Assembly: GCF_003172935.1 (NCBI RefSeq)
Contig: NZ_QGKS01000195.1
Location: 1 to 41,170 of the forward strand
Source of the DNA: Micromonospora sicca
Lineage (GTDB): Bacteria > Actinomycetota > Actinomycetes > Mycobacteriales > Micromonosporaceae
Reading direction: 5' to 3'
Length of the DNA: 41,170 nt
Under the pieces are notes generated by a model. The model saw only the letters and a list, made by a program, of their open reading frames with translations, made no database searches and had not been told where the DNA came from. This document shows, one piece after another, positions 6,554 through 13,394 of this stretch. Made by a program: the position numbers and the translations under genes. The stretch's first letter is position 1, and every line of letters begins with the position of its first letter.

Positions 6554-6978
6554 CGGCCCCCCTCCTGGATCCGCTGCACCACGTCGGTCAGCGCCTGGCT
6601 CATCGCCGACATGCTCCGCACCGACTGGTCCTGCAGCTGGCCGAGGGTCTCGCCGAGCGCGGCCGGGTCGAGCGCGGCCGGCTCCGCCCCGGCCTGCCCG
6701 GCCTGGTGGCGCAGGTCGTCCAGGGCGGCGTTGACCGCCTGGGCGACGTACTCGCCGAGCAGTTCGGCGCCCGCCCGCAGCACCCGCGGGTCCAACCGCA
6801 CCGACTCGACCCGCTGGCCGACCAGCACCACCTCGACCTGGCCCTCGGCCGCCGTGCCCGCCGCCCGCAGCGGCTCGGCAGCCTCGTCCGCCCCGGACGT
6901 GGCCGCTGTTCCGTGCATCGAGGCGAGCACGAGCCGGGTCTGCTCGAACAACCGGTTGAATTCGGTCACCTGGTCCAC
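6550..6978 (-). CDS. YbaB/EbfC-family (EspL-like) protein
   Basis: 142 residues, first gene of the six-gene leftward operon. Residues 1-30 form a helix (VTEFNRLFEQTRLVLASM). Residues about 45-100 match the YbaB core, QVEVVLVGQRVESVRLDPRVL, then a helix (LLGEYVAQAVNAALDDL). A further helical tail of about 40 residues is longer than in the E. coli nucleoid protein. In mycobacterial ESX-1, EspL is a YbaB-like protein encoded near secreted substrates. Next to a WXG100 gene, a chaperone or accessory role is at least as likely as nucleoid binding. The start is GTG 6978 with GGGGAGG 5 bases upstream. The divergent gene is ychF, and the operon promoter should lie within 6979-7142. Confidence 0.8.
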   Translation of the reverse strand: MDQVTEFNRLFEQTRLVLASMHGTAATSGADEAAEPLRAAGTAAEGQVEVVLVGQRVESVRLDPRVLRAGAELLGEYVAQAVNAALDDLRHQAGQAGAEPAALDPAALGETLGQLQDQSVRSMSAMSQALTDVVQRIQEGGR

Positions 6979-7142
6979 AACGCCTCCCCGCGGGCCTACG
7001 GCACCGAAGAGGGTAGCAACGTCCCGCCACGTACCGGTGACCGTCCTTGACAGCGCGTGCGGGGGCGGTTACCGGCGGTTCGCCTACCGGACGGGACGCC
7101 GGCCGGCAGGGCCAGGTCGGGGGCCGCGTAGACTGGCCGCCC

Positions 7143-8228
7143 GTGAGCCTCACCATCGGGATCGTCGGCCTGCCCAACGTCGGCAAGAGCACCCTGTTCA
7201 ACGCGTTGACCAAGAACGACGTGCTCGCGGCGAACTACCCGTTCGCCACCATCGAGCCGAACGTCGGCGTGGTCGGGCTGCCCGACGAGCGGCTGGGCAA
7301 GCTCGCAGAGATCTTCGCCTCGCAGAAGGTGCTGCCGGCGCCGGTGTCGTTCGTCGACATCGCCGGCCTGGTCCGGGGCGCCTCGAAGGGGCAGGGCCGG
7401 GGCAACGCGTTCCTGGCCAACATCCGCGACGCCTCGGCGATCTGCCAGGTGGTGCGCGCCTTCTCCGACCCGAACGTGGTGCACGTCGACGGCAAGGTCT
7501 CCCCGGCCGACGACATCGAGACGATCAACACGGAGCTGATCCTGGCCGACCTCCAGACCCTGGAGAAGGCGCTGCCGCGGCTGGAGAAGGAAGCCAAGCT
7601 CCGCAAGGACCGGGCCGCCGCGGTCGAGGCCGCGAAGAAGGCCGTCGACGTCCTCGACGGCGGCACCACCCTGTACGCCGGCGCGGCCGCCGCCAAGATC
7701 GAGCTGGAGCACCTGCGCGAGCTGCACCTGCTCACCATCAAGCCGTTCCTCTACGTCTTCAACGTGGACGAGGCCGAGCTGGGCAACGCCGAGTTCCTCG
7801 ACGAGCTGCGGGCGCTGGTCGCTCCGGCGGAGGCGGTCTTCATGGACGCCAAGATCGAGTCGGAGCTGGTGGACCTGCCCGAGGAGGAGGCCCGCGAGTT
7901 GCTGGAGTCGATCGGCCAGTACGAGCCGGGCCTGAACCAGCTCGTCCGGGTCGGCTTCCGCACGCTCGGGCTCCAGACGTACCTCACGGCGGGGCCCAAG
8001 GAGGCGCGGGCCTGGACCGTCCCGGTCGGCGCGACCGCGCCGGAGGCCGCGGGGGTCATCCACTCCGACTTCCAGCGCGGCTTCATCAAGGCCGAGGTGG
8101 TCTCCTACGACGACCTGGTCGCGGCCGGATCGATGGCGGCGGCGAAGGCCGCCGGCAGGGTCCGGATCGAGGGCAAGGAGTACGTCATGCAGGACGGCGA
8201 CGTCGTGGAGTTCCGCTTCAACGTCTAG
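7143..8228 (+). CDS. ychF: redox-regulated ATPase/GTPase YchF (OLA1 family)
   Basis: Universally conserved Obg-family P-loop NTPase, cytoplasmic, associated with ribosomes and stress responses; OLA1/YchF proteins prefer ATP. G1 is GLPNVGKSTLFNAL, G3 is DIAGLVRGASKG, and the switch region is NYPFATIEPN. A coiled-coil insert (LEKALPRLEKEAKLRKDRAA) follows, and the C-terminal TGS domain contains F-R-TLGLQTYLTAGPKEARAW and the ending GDVVEFRFNV. At 361 residues the length is normal. GTG 7143 aligns with the family N-terminus (LTIGIVGLPN), and TAGACT lies 8 nt upstream, suggesting leaderless transcription. It is divergent from the YbaB/WXG100 operon. Confidence 0.97.
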   Translation: MSLTIGIVGLPNVGKSTLFNALTKNDVLAANYPFATIEPNVGVVGLPDERLGKLAEIFASQKVLPAPVSFVDIAGLVRGASKGQGRGNAFLANIRDASAICQVVRAFSDPNVVHVDGKVSPADDIETINTELILADLQTLEKALPRLEKEAKLRKDRAAAVEAAKKAVDVLDGGTTLYAGAAAAKIELEHLRELHLLTIKPFLYVFNVDEAELGNAEFLDELRALVAPAEAVFMDAKIESELVDLPEEEARELLESIGQYEPGLNQLVRVGFRTLGLQTYLTAGPKEARAWTVPVGATAPEAAGVIHSDFQRGFIKAEVVSYDDLVAAGSMAAAKAAGRVRIEGKEYVMQDGDVVEFRFNV

Positions 8229-8260
8229 GCGGGCCACCTTCTCGCAGGTCAAGGGGCATG

Positions 8261-8536
8261 TCACGCCTCCCCAGTCCGCAGATAGTCCGCAGAACTGTCG
8301 CTGGTCAACGTCTCAGCCATCAGCGCCGCCGCAGCCTTGCGGGTCTTGTCCTCCGCCGTCGGCCACAAGTGGCTGTACGTCTTCAAAGTCACGGCCGGGT
8401 TCGCGTGGCCCAGCGCCCGCTGCACGGTCACCACGTCGCACCCCTGCGCGATCAACCCGGAGGCGAAGTAGTGCCGTAGGAATCTCCCCCCGGCCGGGAT
8501 ACCCCCCGAACGCGGCTTGACAACCACATAGGCAAA
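8261..8536 (-). pseudogene. tyrosine recombinase (phage/ICE integrase) C-terminal fragment
   Basis: About 90 codons encode only the catalytic end of an actinophage or ICE-type tyrosine integrase: LRHYFASGLIAQG (the Arg-His box), VQRALGHANPAVTLKTYSHL (box with the second His and the nucleophilic Tyr) and the tail WPTAEDKTRKA. The N-terminal DNA-binding and core domains, over 250 residues, are absent. Upstream sequence is taken over by the stop of the MazG-like gene at 8544, with no start codon or ribosome binding site for this piece. It is a relic of an integrated element and marks 8.26-10.6 kb as a likely insertion patch. No tRNA or clear attachment repeat is visible. Confidence 0.8.
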
Positions 8537-8543
8537 CCCCGGC

Positions 8544-8873
8544 TCAGCGGTTGTCGCCGCTGCCACCCAGCACGCCACGGCCCTGGCGGCTGGCCAGCTT
8601 GGCCAGGTTGGCCGTCGCGATGTCGTCCAGCGAGAGATCGAGGTAGTCGGCGAGCACCGCCATGTACCAGAGCACGTCACCGAGTTCCTTGGCGATGTCG
8701 GCCCGGTCGATCCGGGACTCCTCGCTGTCGAGGTCTCGGACCCACTTCTTGAACTTCTCGGCGATCTCACCCGACTCGCCGACCAGCCCGAGCACCAGGT
8801 GGAGCAGCTCGTTCCTCTTGTCACGTGGAGCGGCAGTACGGAGGGCGCCGCGCTGATACTCGTCCAGGTCCAT
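8544..8873 (-). CDS. MazG-like nucleotide pyrophosphohydrolase
   Basis: 109 residues forming one all-alpha NTP-PPase (MazG) domain. The metal-binding acidic helices are visible as GLVGESGEIAEKFKKW (ExxE type) and KELGDVLWYMAVLADYL (ExxD type), followed by the family motif ATANLAKLASRQGRG. Such enzymes hydrolyse non-canonical or excess NTPs to NMP and PPi; single-domain versions are common on phages and mobile elements. The ATG at 8873 opens DLDEYQRGALRTA, typical of the family N-terminus. It lies directly against the integrase relic on the same strand, suggesting it arrived with, or was rearranged by, the same element. Confidence 0.88.
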   Translation of the reverse strand: MDLDEYQRGALRTAAPRDKRNELLHLVLGLVGESGEIAEKFKKWVRDLDSEESRIDRADIAKELGDVLWYMAVLADYLDLSLDDIATANLAKLASRQGRGVLGGSGDNR

Positions 8874-8975
8874 GGCGGACCAGTATGGCCGAAACCCGTC
8901 CCCACCGATGACACCTCCCGCTAAAGAAGCCGGGTTGCGGGTGTCGGGCGAGCTCGGGGCGGATGGCAGGCTGTC

Positions 8976-9371
8976 GTGGTGCTCCCGACGCTGCAAGGCG
9001 ACTTCTCCTGGGTCTCCGACCTCGTTGCGAGTGACCCGGTAGCGCGCCACCGGGCGCTTGCCCGTCACCAGGCCCTGCTGGCGGCTGCGACGGACGCATT
9101 ACTTCGCATGAATGACGTCCGGGCTCGAGGCGGCATACCGCCGGCCCGACCTCACCTCATCGCCGAGCTGGACCAAGCGACTGCCGACTTCCAGTGGCAT
9201 CGAGAGCAGACGATCCATGGGCCCAATGGGTACAGCAGCAGCGCGAGCCAGGCCATGGTCATGGCTTCCGGTCAGTGCAGCAGCCATCGGCGCAGCTTGA
9301 GCCTTCGCTGGCGGGTAGCGGTGCGCAGTCGTCGCAGTGCTCGCCGCGCCAGGCTTCCACGCCTTCCTTGA
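8976..9371 (+). CDS. hypothetical protein, doubtful
   Basis: Frame of 131 codons from GTG 8976. The first 85 residues look protein-like and helical (ARHQALLAAATDALLRMNDV, HLIAELDQATADFQWHRE), but the end becomes Arg/Ser-rich and is antisense to the 3' end of the cation-efflux gene. Codon use is less G/C-biased at third positions (tta, ctt, cga, aat occur) than in neighbouring housekeeping genes, fitting imported DNA. No clear ribosome binding site and no family recognised. It is probably a remnant or a short gene of the mobile patch rather than a core gene. Confidence 0.35.
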   Translation: MVLPTLQGDFSWVSDLVASDPVARHRALARHQALLAAATDALLRMNDVRARGGIPPARPHLIAELDQATADFQWHREQTIHGPNGYSSSASQAMVMASGQCSSHRRSLSLRWRVAVRSRRSARRARLPRLP

Positions 9372-9942
9372 CCGCGACGCCGGCGATGACGAGCGCGGCG
9401 ATCGGGTCGGCCCATGACCAACCCCACGCGGCGTTGAGGACCAGGCCGACGAGCAGCACCGCGGACAGGTAGGTGCAGAGCATGGTCTGCGTGGAGTCGG
9501 CGATGACCGTTGCCGAGCCGAGTTCGCGGCCGGTGCGCCGCTTGGCCCGCACGAGCAGCGGCATGACGAGCAGCGACGCGACGGCAAGGCCGATGCCGAC
9601 GCGGCTGGCGTCGGCGTCGCCGCCGGCCAGCAGCGAGCGGACGGCGTCGAAGGTCACCCAGGCGGCCAGGGCGAAGAACGAGACGCCGATGAGCCGCGGC
9701 GCGAGCTGTTCCCTGTCCTCGGGTACGCGGGAGCGGAACTGCCAGATCAGCACGGCGGCGCTGGACACCTCGACGAACGAGTCCAGGCCGAAGCCGATCA
9801 GTGCCGTGGACGAGGCTGCCGCGCCGGCGGCGATGGCGACCAGGCCCTCTAACAGGTTGTAGCCGGCGGTGGCGTAGGCCAGCCACAGGCTGCGCCGGGA
9901 CAGCACCGCCCGACGCTCCGGCGTCCGGATGGATGTGCTCAC
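9259..9942 (-). CDS. cation diffusion facilitator-like efflux transporter with Cys-rich tail
   Basis: 227-residue membrane protein of the cation-efflux group with five to six hydrophobic helices. The first has YATAGYNLLEGLVAI; the second has SSTALIGFGLDSFVEVSSA, where GxDSxxE matches the metal-site helix; a later one has SATVIADSTQTMLCTYLSAV and WADPIAALVIAG (the second D-containing site). It exports divalent metal by proton antiport, according to the family. The C-terminus carries an unusual cluster of five to six cysteines (HCDDC then SSCADGCC) that may bind soft metal such as Zn, Cd or Co. The GTG start overlaps the ArsR gene stop (GTGA), so both are co-translated as a metal-resistance pair. 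Confidence 0.88.
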   Translation of the reverse strand: MSTSIRTPERRAVLSRRSLWLAYATAGYNLLEGLVAIAAGAAASSTALIGFGLDSFVEVSSAAVLIWQFRSRVPEDREQLAPRLIGVSFFALAAWVTFDAVRSLLAGGDADASRVGIGLAVASLLVMPLLVRAKRRTGRELGSATVIADSTQTMLCTYLSAVLLVGLVLNAAWGWSWADPIAALVIAGVAVKEGVEAWRGEHCDDCAPLPASEGSSCADGCCTDRKP

Positions 9943-10298
9943 GCCGTCACCTCCGCCGGGGAGTCGGCCGGAGTGCCGTAGACCGGGCAGAGGGCGACCG
10001 CTTCGCCCGTGGCGGCCAGAAGCTGTTCCGCCGAGCGCAGCAGGTCCAACAGCTCCGGTCGCGTCAGTGCGTAGAACGACTGGCGACCCTCAGCCCGGTA
10101 GTCGATCAGCCCGCAGTCGCGCAGACACGCCAGGTGCTTCGAGACGGTCGACTGCGCCAGCCCCAACTCGCCGGTCAGGTCCACCACGCGCGCCTCCCCG
10201 GTGGCGATCCGACGCAGGATGGCCAGCCGGGTCGGATCACCGAGGGAGCGGAATAGCGCCACAGCCGGAGCTACCCCGGGAGTACAACCAATCGCCAT
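9939..10298 (-). CDS. ArsR/SmtB-family metal-sensing repressor
   Basis: 119-residue winged-helix repressor: ALFRSLGDPTRLAILRRIA, the recognition helix LGLAQSTVSKHLACLRDCGLI, the wing YRAEGRQSFYALT, and a C-terminal dimer helix followed by the sequence ALCPVYGTP. Cysteines occur at C5, in the ACLRDCG segment (a position used for sensing in several family members) and near the C-terminus, so a thiolate metal site is plausible; the metal is unknown. It is first gene of a two-gene operon with the efflux pump. No Shine-Dalgarno precedes the ATG; TATCAT ends 6 nt upstream, fitting leaderless transcription under the adjoining operator. Confidence 0.92.
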   Translation of the reverse strand: MAIGCTPGVAPAVALFRSLGDPTRLAILRRIATGEARVVDLTGELGLAQSTVSKHLACLRDCGLIDYRAEGRQSFYALTRPELLDLLRSAEQLLAATGEAVALCPVYGTPADSPAEVTA

Positions 10299-10310
10299 AT
10301 CGCGATGATA
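10298..10310. promoter_or_regulatory. operator/-10 region of the arsR-efflux operon
   Basis: TATC-GCGAT-GATA is an inverted repeat containing the 8-bp palindrome ATCGCGAT (10299-10306). On the minus strand it contains TATCAT (10305-10310), positioned 6 nt before the arsR ATG as a leaderless -10 box. An ArsR dimer bound here would block RNA polymerase. Binding is inferred from the position and symmetry. Confidence 0.5.
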
Positions 10311-10620
10311 GCGCTCGCGCCGGATGGTTCACCGGTCGGGGTCGTCCCGAGGAGTAGCCACGGACGTAGCCGTGGCGGCGGATTCGGCTGGATGGTGCCG
10401 GACGCCAGCGGACCGACCGACCCGCGCAGGACCAGGCTGACCAGGGCGTACGGCATCGGGTCTGCTGTGACCTGTTGCTACCCGGCGGCCGGCGCTGCCT
10501 CCTCCGCGCCGACCACGACGGGCCGTGCATCCGCCGCCTGGTCCGCTGACCCGGTAATCCCCGGCCGTTGTCGGGGCCCGCGATTAGCGTGAGCCCATCG
10601 ACGCCGGAGGAGGTAGTGGG
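10311..10620. other. intergenic stretch without a convincing gene
   Basis: About 310 bp between the arsR promoter and the DUF1579-like gene. Open frames on both strands here lack starts with ribosome binding sites and protein-like composition. The only structure I see is a 7-bp hairpin GCCACGG-ACGTAG-CCGTGGC (10357-10376), and a TTAGCGT box about 35 bp before the next gene that may be its -10 element. It may be part of the scar of the mobile patch to the left. Confidence 0.4.
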
Positions 10621-11076
10621 ATGAAGGAGCGGCATTCTGCGCTCGCGCGACTCGACGTACTCGTCGGGCGGTGGACGGTGCAGCCGAAGGTCGAGGGCCT
10701 CGGCGCCGGGTGGACGGTCTTCGACTGGGTCGAGGACGGCCAGTTCCTGCGTCAGGTCACGGACGCCGAGCCGGTGCCGGACACCGCGCCGCAGGCCTGG
10801 CGGGAGAACGCCCCGTTCCCCACCACGGCGCTGATCGGCCTGGACGACTCCGCCGACGAGTTCACCATGCTGTACGCCGACGCGCGGGGCGTGCACCGGG
10901 TCTACCGGATGACGTTCGCCGACCGGGTGTGGCGGATCCGGCGGGACGCGCCCGGTTTCCACCAGCGCTTCACCGGCACCCTGAGCGCCGACGGCGACAC
11001 GATCGACGGCCGCTGGGAGAAGTCCGCCGACGGCGTCGACTGGACGCTCGACTTCGAGCTGGCCTACCGCCGCTGA
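10621..11076 (+). CDS. DUF1579-like (lipocalin-like beta-barrel) hypothetical protein
   Basis: 151 residues. The opening helix and strand (RLDVLVGRWTVQPKVEG) and the run of beta-strands (FDWVEDGQFLRQVTD, FTMLYADARGVHRVYRM, FTGTLSADGDTIDGRWEKS, WTLDFELAYRR) are typical of small beta-barrel proteins of the DUF1579/lipocalin-like type, often of unknown ligand. There is no signal peptide, so it is cytoplasmic. The start is strong: GGAGGAGG lies 7-14 bases before the ATG. It converges with the methyltransferase gene 18 bp downstream. Function unknown. Confidence 0.85.
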   Translation: MKERHSALARLDVLVGRWTVQPKVEGLGAGWTVFDWVEDGQFLRQVTDAEPVPDTAPQAWRENAPFPTTALIGLDDSADEFTMLYADARGVHRVYRMTFADRVWRIRRDAPGFHQRFTGTLSADGDTIDGRWEKSADGVDWTLDFELAYRR

Positions 11077-11094
11077 CGCCGCCCGCCGGCCCGG

Positions 11095-11886
11095 TCAGTC
11101 GGCGGCGCGGGCCATGACGATCAGTTCTCCGTCGTCGTTCGCGCCCACCGGCTCCCGGCCCCATCCGCCGTGGATCCGCTCGACCGCGAAGCCGGCGGCG
11201 GCCAGGGCCGTCCGCAGTTCCGCCTCGGTCCGGAAGCGCAACGTCCCCGGGCTGCGCAGCTCGTCGCCGTCGGGCAGGAGGTAGTGGTGAACGAAGCTGA
11301 CCAGGCCGGCGCGTACCTCGGTCAGCTCGGTCCAGGCGTCGACCACTGTGCCGTTCGGCAGCGTCAGGCGGCGCCGGGAGTCCCGGGGGTTCCAGCGCTC
11401 CCACCGGCGGGCCGCCGGGTCGCGGGAGTCGAAGACCAGCCGGCCGCCGGGCACCAGCGCCCGGCGCAGGTGGGCGAGCGTCCGCCGCCAGTCGTCCTCC
11501 GCGCGGATCTCCTGCGCCACGTGGCTGGTCAGCACCGCGACGTCGTACGCCGCGTCCGGCAGGACCTCGGCGGTGCCCTCGATCCAGGTGATCCGGTCGG
11601 CGCCCGGCTTGGCCCGGGCGGCGTCGAGGGACGCGCAGTGCGGGTCGACGCCGGTGACGGTGTGGCCGGCGGCGGCCAGCGCCAGGGTGAGGCGGCCCGT
11701 GCCGCAGCCGAGGTCGAGCACCCGGGCCGCCGGGGTCTGGTCGACCGCCGTGAGAAAGAAGTCGTCGTCGCGGCCCCACCGGTTCTCCGCGTCGTAGACG
11801 GCCGCGAGGCGCCGGTCCATGCAGTGGTCCACATCGGCCATGACGCGGTCGACGTCCTGCCGCCGCTGCGCGTGGAGATCCGCCAT
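11095..11886 (-). CDS. class I SAM-dependent methyltransferase
   Basis: 263-residue cytoplasmic methyltransferase. Motif I is VLDLGCGTGRLTLALAAAGH, followed by the acidic loop VTGVDPH; later strands show YDVAVLTSHVAQEI and ALVPGGRLVFDSRDP. The C-terminal half (RFRTEAELRTALAAAGFAVE, IHGGWGREPV) is a common ending of small-molecule methyltransferases. The acceptor substrate is unknown. TATCCT lies 8 nt before the ATG, and there is no ribosome binding site, so the gene may be leaderless. It lies 18 bp downstream of the PH-domain gene on the same strand. Confidence 0.9.
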   Translation of the reverse strand: MADLHAQRRQDVDRVMADVDHCMDRRLAAVYDAENRWGRDDDFFLTAVDQTPAARVLDLGCGTGRLTLALAAAGHTVTGVDPHCASLDAARAKPGADRITWIEGTAEVLPDAAYDVAVLTSHVAQEIRAEDDWRRTLAHLRRALVPGGRLVFDSRDPAARRWERWNPRDSRRRLTLPNGTVVDAWTELTEVRAGLVSFVHHYLLPDGDELRSPGTLRFRTEAELRTALAAAGFAVERIHGGWGREPVGANDDGELIVMARAAD

Positions 11887-11904
11887 GACTGATCAGGATA
11901 GGGG

Positions 11905-12267
11905 TCAGGAGATGTGGTGCAGGATCACGTTGTGCACGTGGTGGCTCTTCTGCGCGCCCCGGAACTCGACCTCGTAGGTGTGCGTACCGACGTGGATGGC
12001 GATCGCGCCGGTGGAGAAGAACGACCCGCCCCACGACTTGTTGCTGACCACGCTGACGCTGGTGATCTTCGAGTACGGGATGCTGGTGATGGCGTGCCGC
12101 TTACCGACGAACGACCGGTCCTGGATGATCACCCGGCGGTCGGTCAGGCCGATGAAGCCGGTGCCCGTGCCCACCGCGTCGTAGACGGCGATGATCTGTT
12201 CGCCGTCCAGGAGCCCACTCTGGATCTGCTGGAACTGTTCCTTACGGTCGTACGTCGCGTTCACCAT
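11905..12267 (-). CDS. bacterial PH-domain protein
   Basis: 120 residues forming one bacterial pleckstrin-homology-like domain: GLLDGEQIIAVYDAV, the strand pair GFIGLTDRRVIIQDRSF, IPYSKITSVSVV, then a hydrophobic strand AIAIHVGTHTYEVEFRG and a closing helix. This pattern (a T-D-R-R turn, then a Y-S-K-I strand) is typical of bPH proteins, whose roles are mostly unknown. No signal peptide or membrane segment. The ATG at 12267 has TACCGT exactly 7 nt upstream and no ribosome binding site, consistent with leaderless mRNA. Confidence 0.85.
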   Translation of the reverse strand: MVNATYDRKEQFQQIQSGLLDGEQIIAVYDAVGTGTGFIGLTDRRVIIQDRSFVGKRHAITSIPYSKITSVSVVSNKSWGGSFFSTGAIAIHVGTHTYEVEFRGAQKSHHVHNVILHHIS

Positions 12268-12313
12268 GCGTCCCACGGTAGGCAGGGCGCGCCAACAGCC
12301 GACGGACAGCAGA

Positions 12314-12353
12314 GGAGCCCCGCCGCGCATCGACGGATTCGCGGCGGGGCTCC
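12314..12353. terminator. strong hairpin terminator
   Basis: Perfect 13-bp stem GGAGCCCCGCCGC / GCGGCGGGGCTCC around a 14-nt loop, just downstream (on the minus strand) of the pterin dehydratase-like gene and upstream of the PH-domain gene. No long T-run follows, as is common for actinobacterial terminators. Confidence 0.75.
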
Positions 12354-12369
12354 GGAGTGACCTGGTGGG

Positions 12370-12684
12370 TCAGGAGCGGATGTCGGTGACCGCGCGGAAG
12401 GCGTCCTCGATGCGGGCGGCCAGCAGGACCTCGCCCTCGGTCAGCGGCTCGCCGTCGCCGTGCCCGACCCGGATCTGGGTCTGGTCGGCGCGGCGGCTGA
12501 TCTCGGGGCGCAGGCGCAGCGCGTCGGCCACCACCTTGACCCGTTCGGTCAGGGCCGCGTGCTGGGTGTCGTCGAGGACCATGGTCCGGCGGATCTGCTC
12601 GCCCTCGCGGGTCCACCCGGACAGCAGGGTGAGCGCGTCGCTGAGGTAGTCGTGCTTTGCTCGGCCGCTGAACAGCACACGCAT
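12370..12684 (-). CDS. 4a-hydroxytetrahydrobiopterin dehydratase-like (PCD/DCoH) protein
   Basis: 104 residues with the pterin-4-alpha-carbinolamine dehydratase layout: an N-terminal helix ending GWTREGEQIRRTMVL, a long helix HAALTERVKVVADALRL, then RPEIS, strand TQIRVGHGD and the last helix (LTEGEVLLAARIEDAF). Classical enzymes carry a conserved H-H-P after the long helix; here the equivalent is LRLRPEI, so dehydratase activity is uncertain. The ATG at 12684 is chosen because GGGAGGTG lies upstream; an in-frame ATG at 12723 has no such site. It ends before a strong hairpin terminator. Confidence 0.75.
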   Translation of the reverse strand: MRVLFSGRAKHDYLSDALTLLSGWTREGEQIRRTMVLDDTQHAALTERVKVVADALRLRPEISRRADQTQIRVGHGDGEPLTEGEVLLAARIEDAFRAVTDIRS

Positions 12685-12868
12685 CACCGCACCTCCCAGG
12701 CGTCGTTGCCGGCTTGTGGCCAAATCGCCGCCATCCCGTGTCCTCGTAGACGACCTCTAGTCTGTCGTCGCACACATGGTGTGTCCACGCCCACACTTCC
12801 GTGTTCTGTTGGCCTGACGGCCGACTCCGGTACCCAAACCGCCGATTGATCTGGCACGCTGGACGCCC

Positions 12869-13309
12869 GTGCGGACCGAACGGGTAAGCGGATACGGACA
12901 GCCCGACCGGCGCGAGCCGAAGGTGGTCGTCGGAGCGGCGATCATCGCCGACGGGCGGGTCCTGGCCTGCGCGCGCTCCGCGCCCCCCGAGGTCGCCGGC
13001 CGGTGGGAGTTCCCCGGCGGCAAGGTCGAGCCGGGCGAGAGCGAGACCGCCGCCCTGGTCCGGGAGTGCGTCGAGGAACTCGCCGTACGCGTGAAGATCG
13101 GCGACCGGGTCGGCCGCGACGTCCGGATGGCGCACGGTCGCTCGGTGCTCAAGGTGTACACGGCCCGGCTGCTCCACGGCGACCAACCGAAGGCGCTGGA
13201 ACACTCCGAGCTGCGCTGGCTCACCGCCAGCGAACTCGACTCCGTCGCCTGGCTCCCCGCCGACGCCCCGATCGTCGCCGCCCTCCGCCCGCTGCTCGCC
13301 GCCGGCTGA
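12869..13309 (+). CDS. Nudix hydrolase, MutT-like (8-oxo-dGTP diphosphatase type)
   Basis: 146 residues. It removes oxidised or other aberrant nucleoside triphosphates, according to the MutT group. The sequence shows VVVGAAIIADGRVLACARS, then W-E-FPGGKVEPGESETAALVREC-VEEL, the Nudix box (G-x5-E-x7-R-E-U-x-E-E-x-G-U with Ala in place of the last Gly), and the late strand HSELRWLTASELDSVAWLPAD common to MutT proteins. GTG 12869 is the start in frame; no strong ribosome binding site is seen, and GGACGCCC spaces the start from a CACGCT box. It converges with sdhB across a hairpin terminator. Confidence 0.9.
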   Translation: MRTERVSGYGQPDRREPKVVVGAAIIADGRVLACARSAPPEVAGRWEFPGGKVEPGESETAALVRECVEELAVRVKIGDRVGRDVRMAHGRSVLKVYTARLLHGDQPKALEHSELRWLTASELDSVAWLPADAPIVAALRPLLAAG

Positions 13310-13339
13310 CCGCGGAAGCGGACACGGAGGCGAAAACGG

Positions 13340-13375
13340 GACGGGGGCCGGCGGCAAGTCGCCGCGGCCCCCGTC
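13340..13375. terminator. bidirectional terminator between mutT-like gene and sdhB
   Basis: Arms GACGGGGGCCG (13340-13350) and CGGCCCCCGTC (13365-13375) pair perfectly, with extra GC pairs possible in the loop. A T-rich tract follows on the + strand (TTCGTTGTTG) and another on the - strand (CCGTTTTCG), so it can serve both convergent transcripts. Confidence 0.8.
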
Positions 13376-13394
13376 TTCGTTGTTGTCGTCGTGC

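Noticed and set aside
10271..10456. 61-codon - strand frame upstream of arsR
   Set aside because: No ribosome binding site, no protein-like pattern, and it overlaps the arsR operator and start.
12771..12783. CACAC-ATG-GTGTG palindrome before the MutT-like gene
   Set aside because: Short, about 90 bp from the start codon and without a nearby promoter pattern; may be chance.
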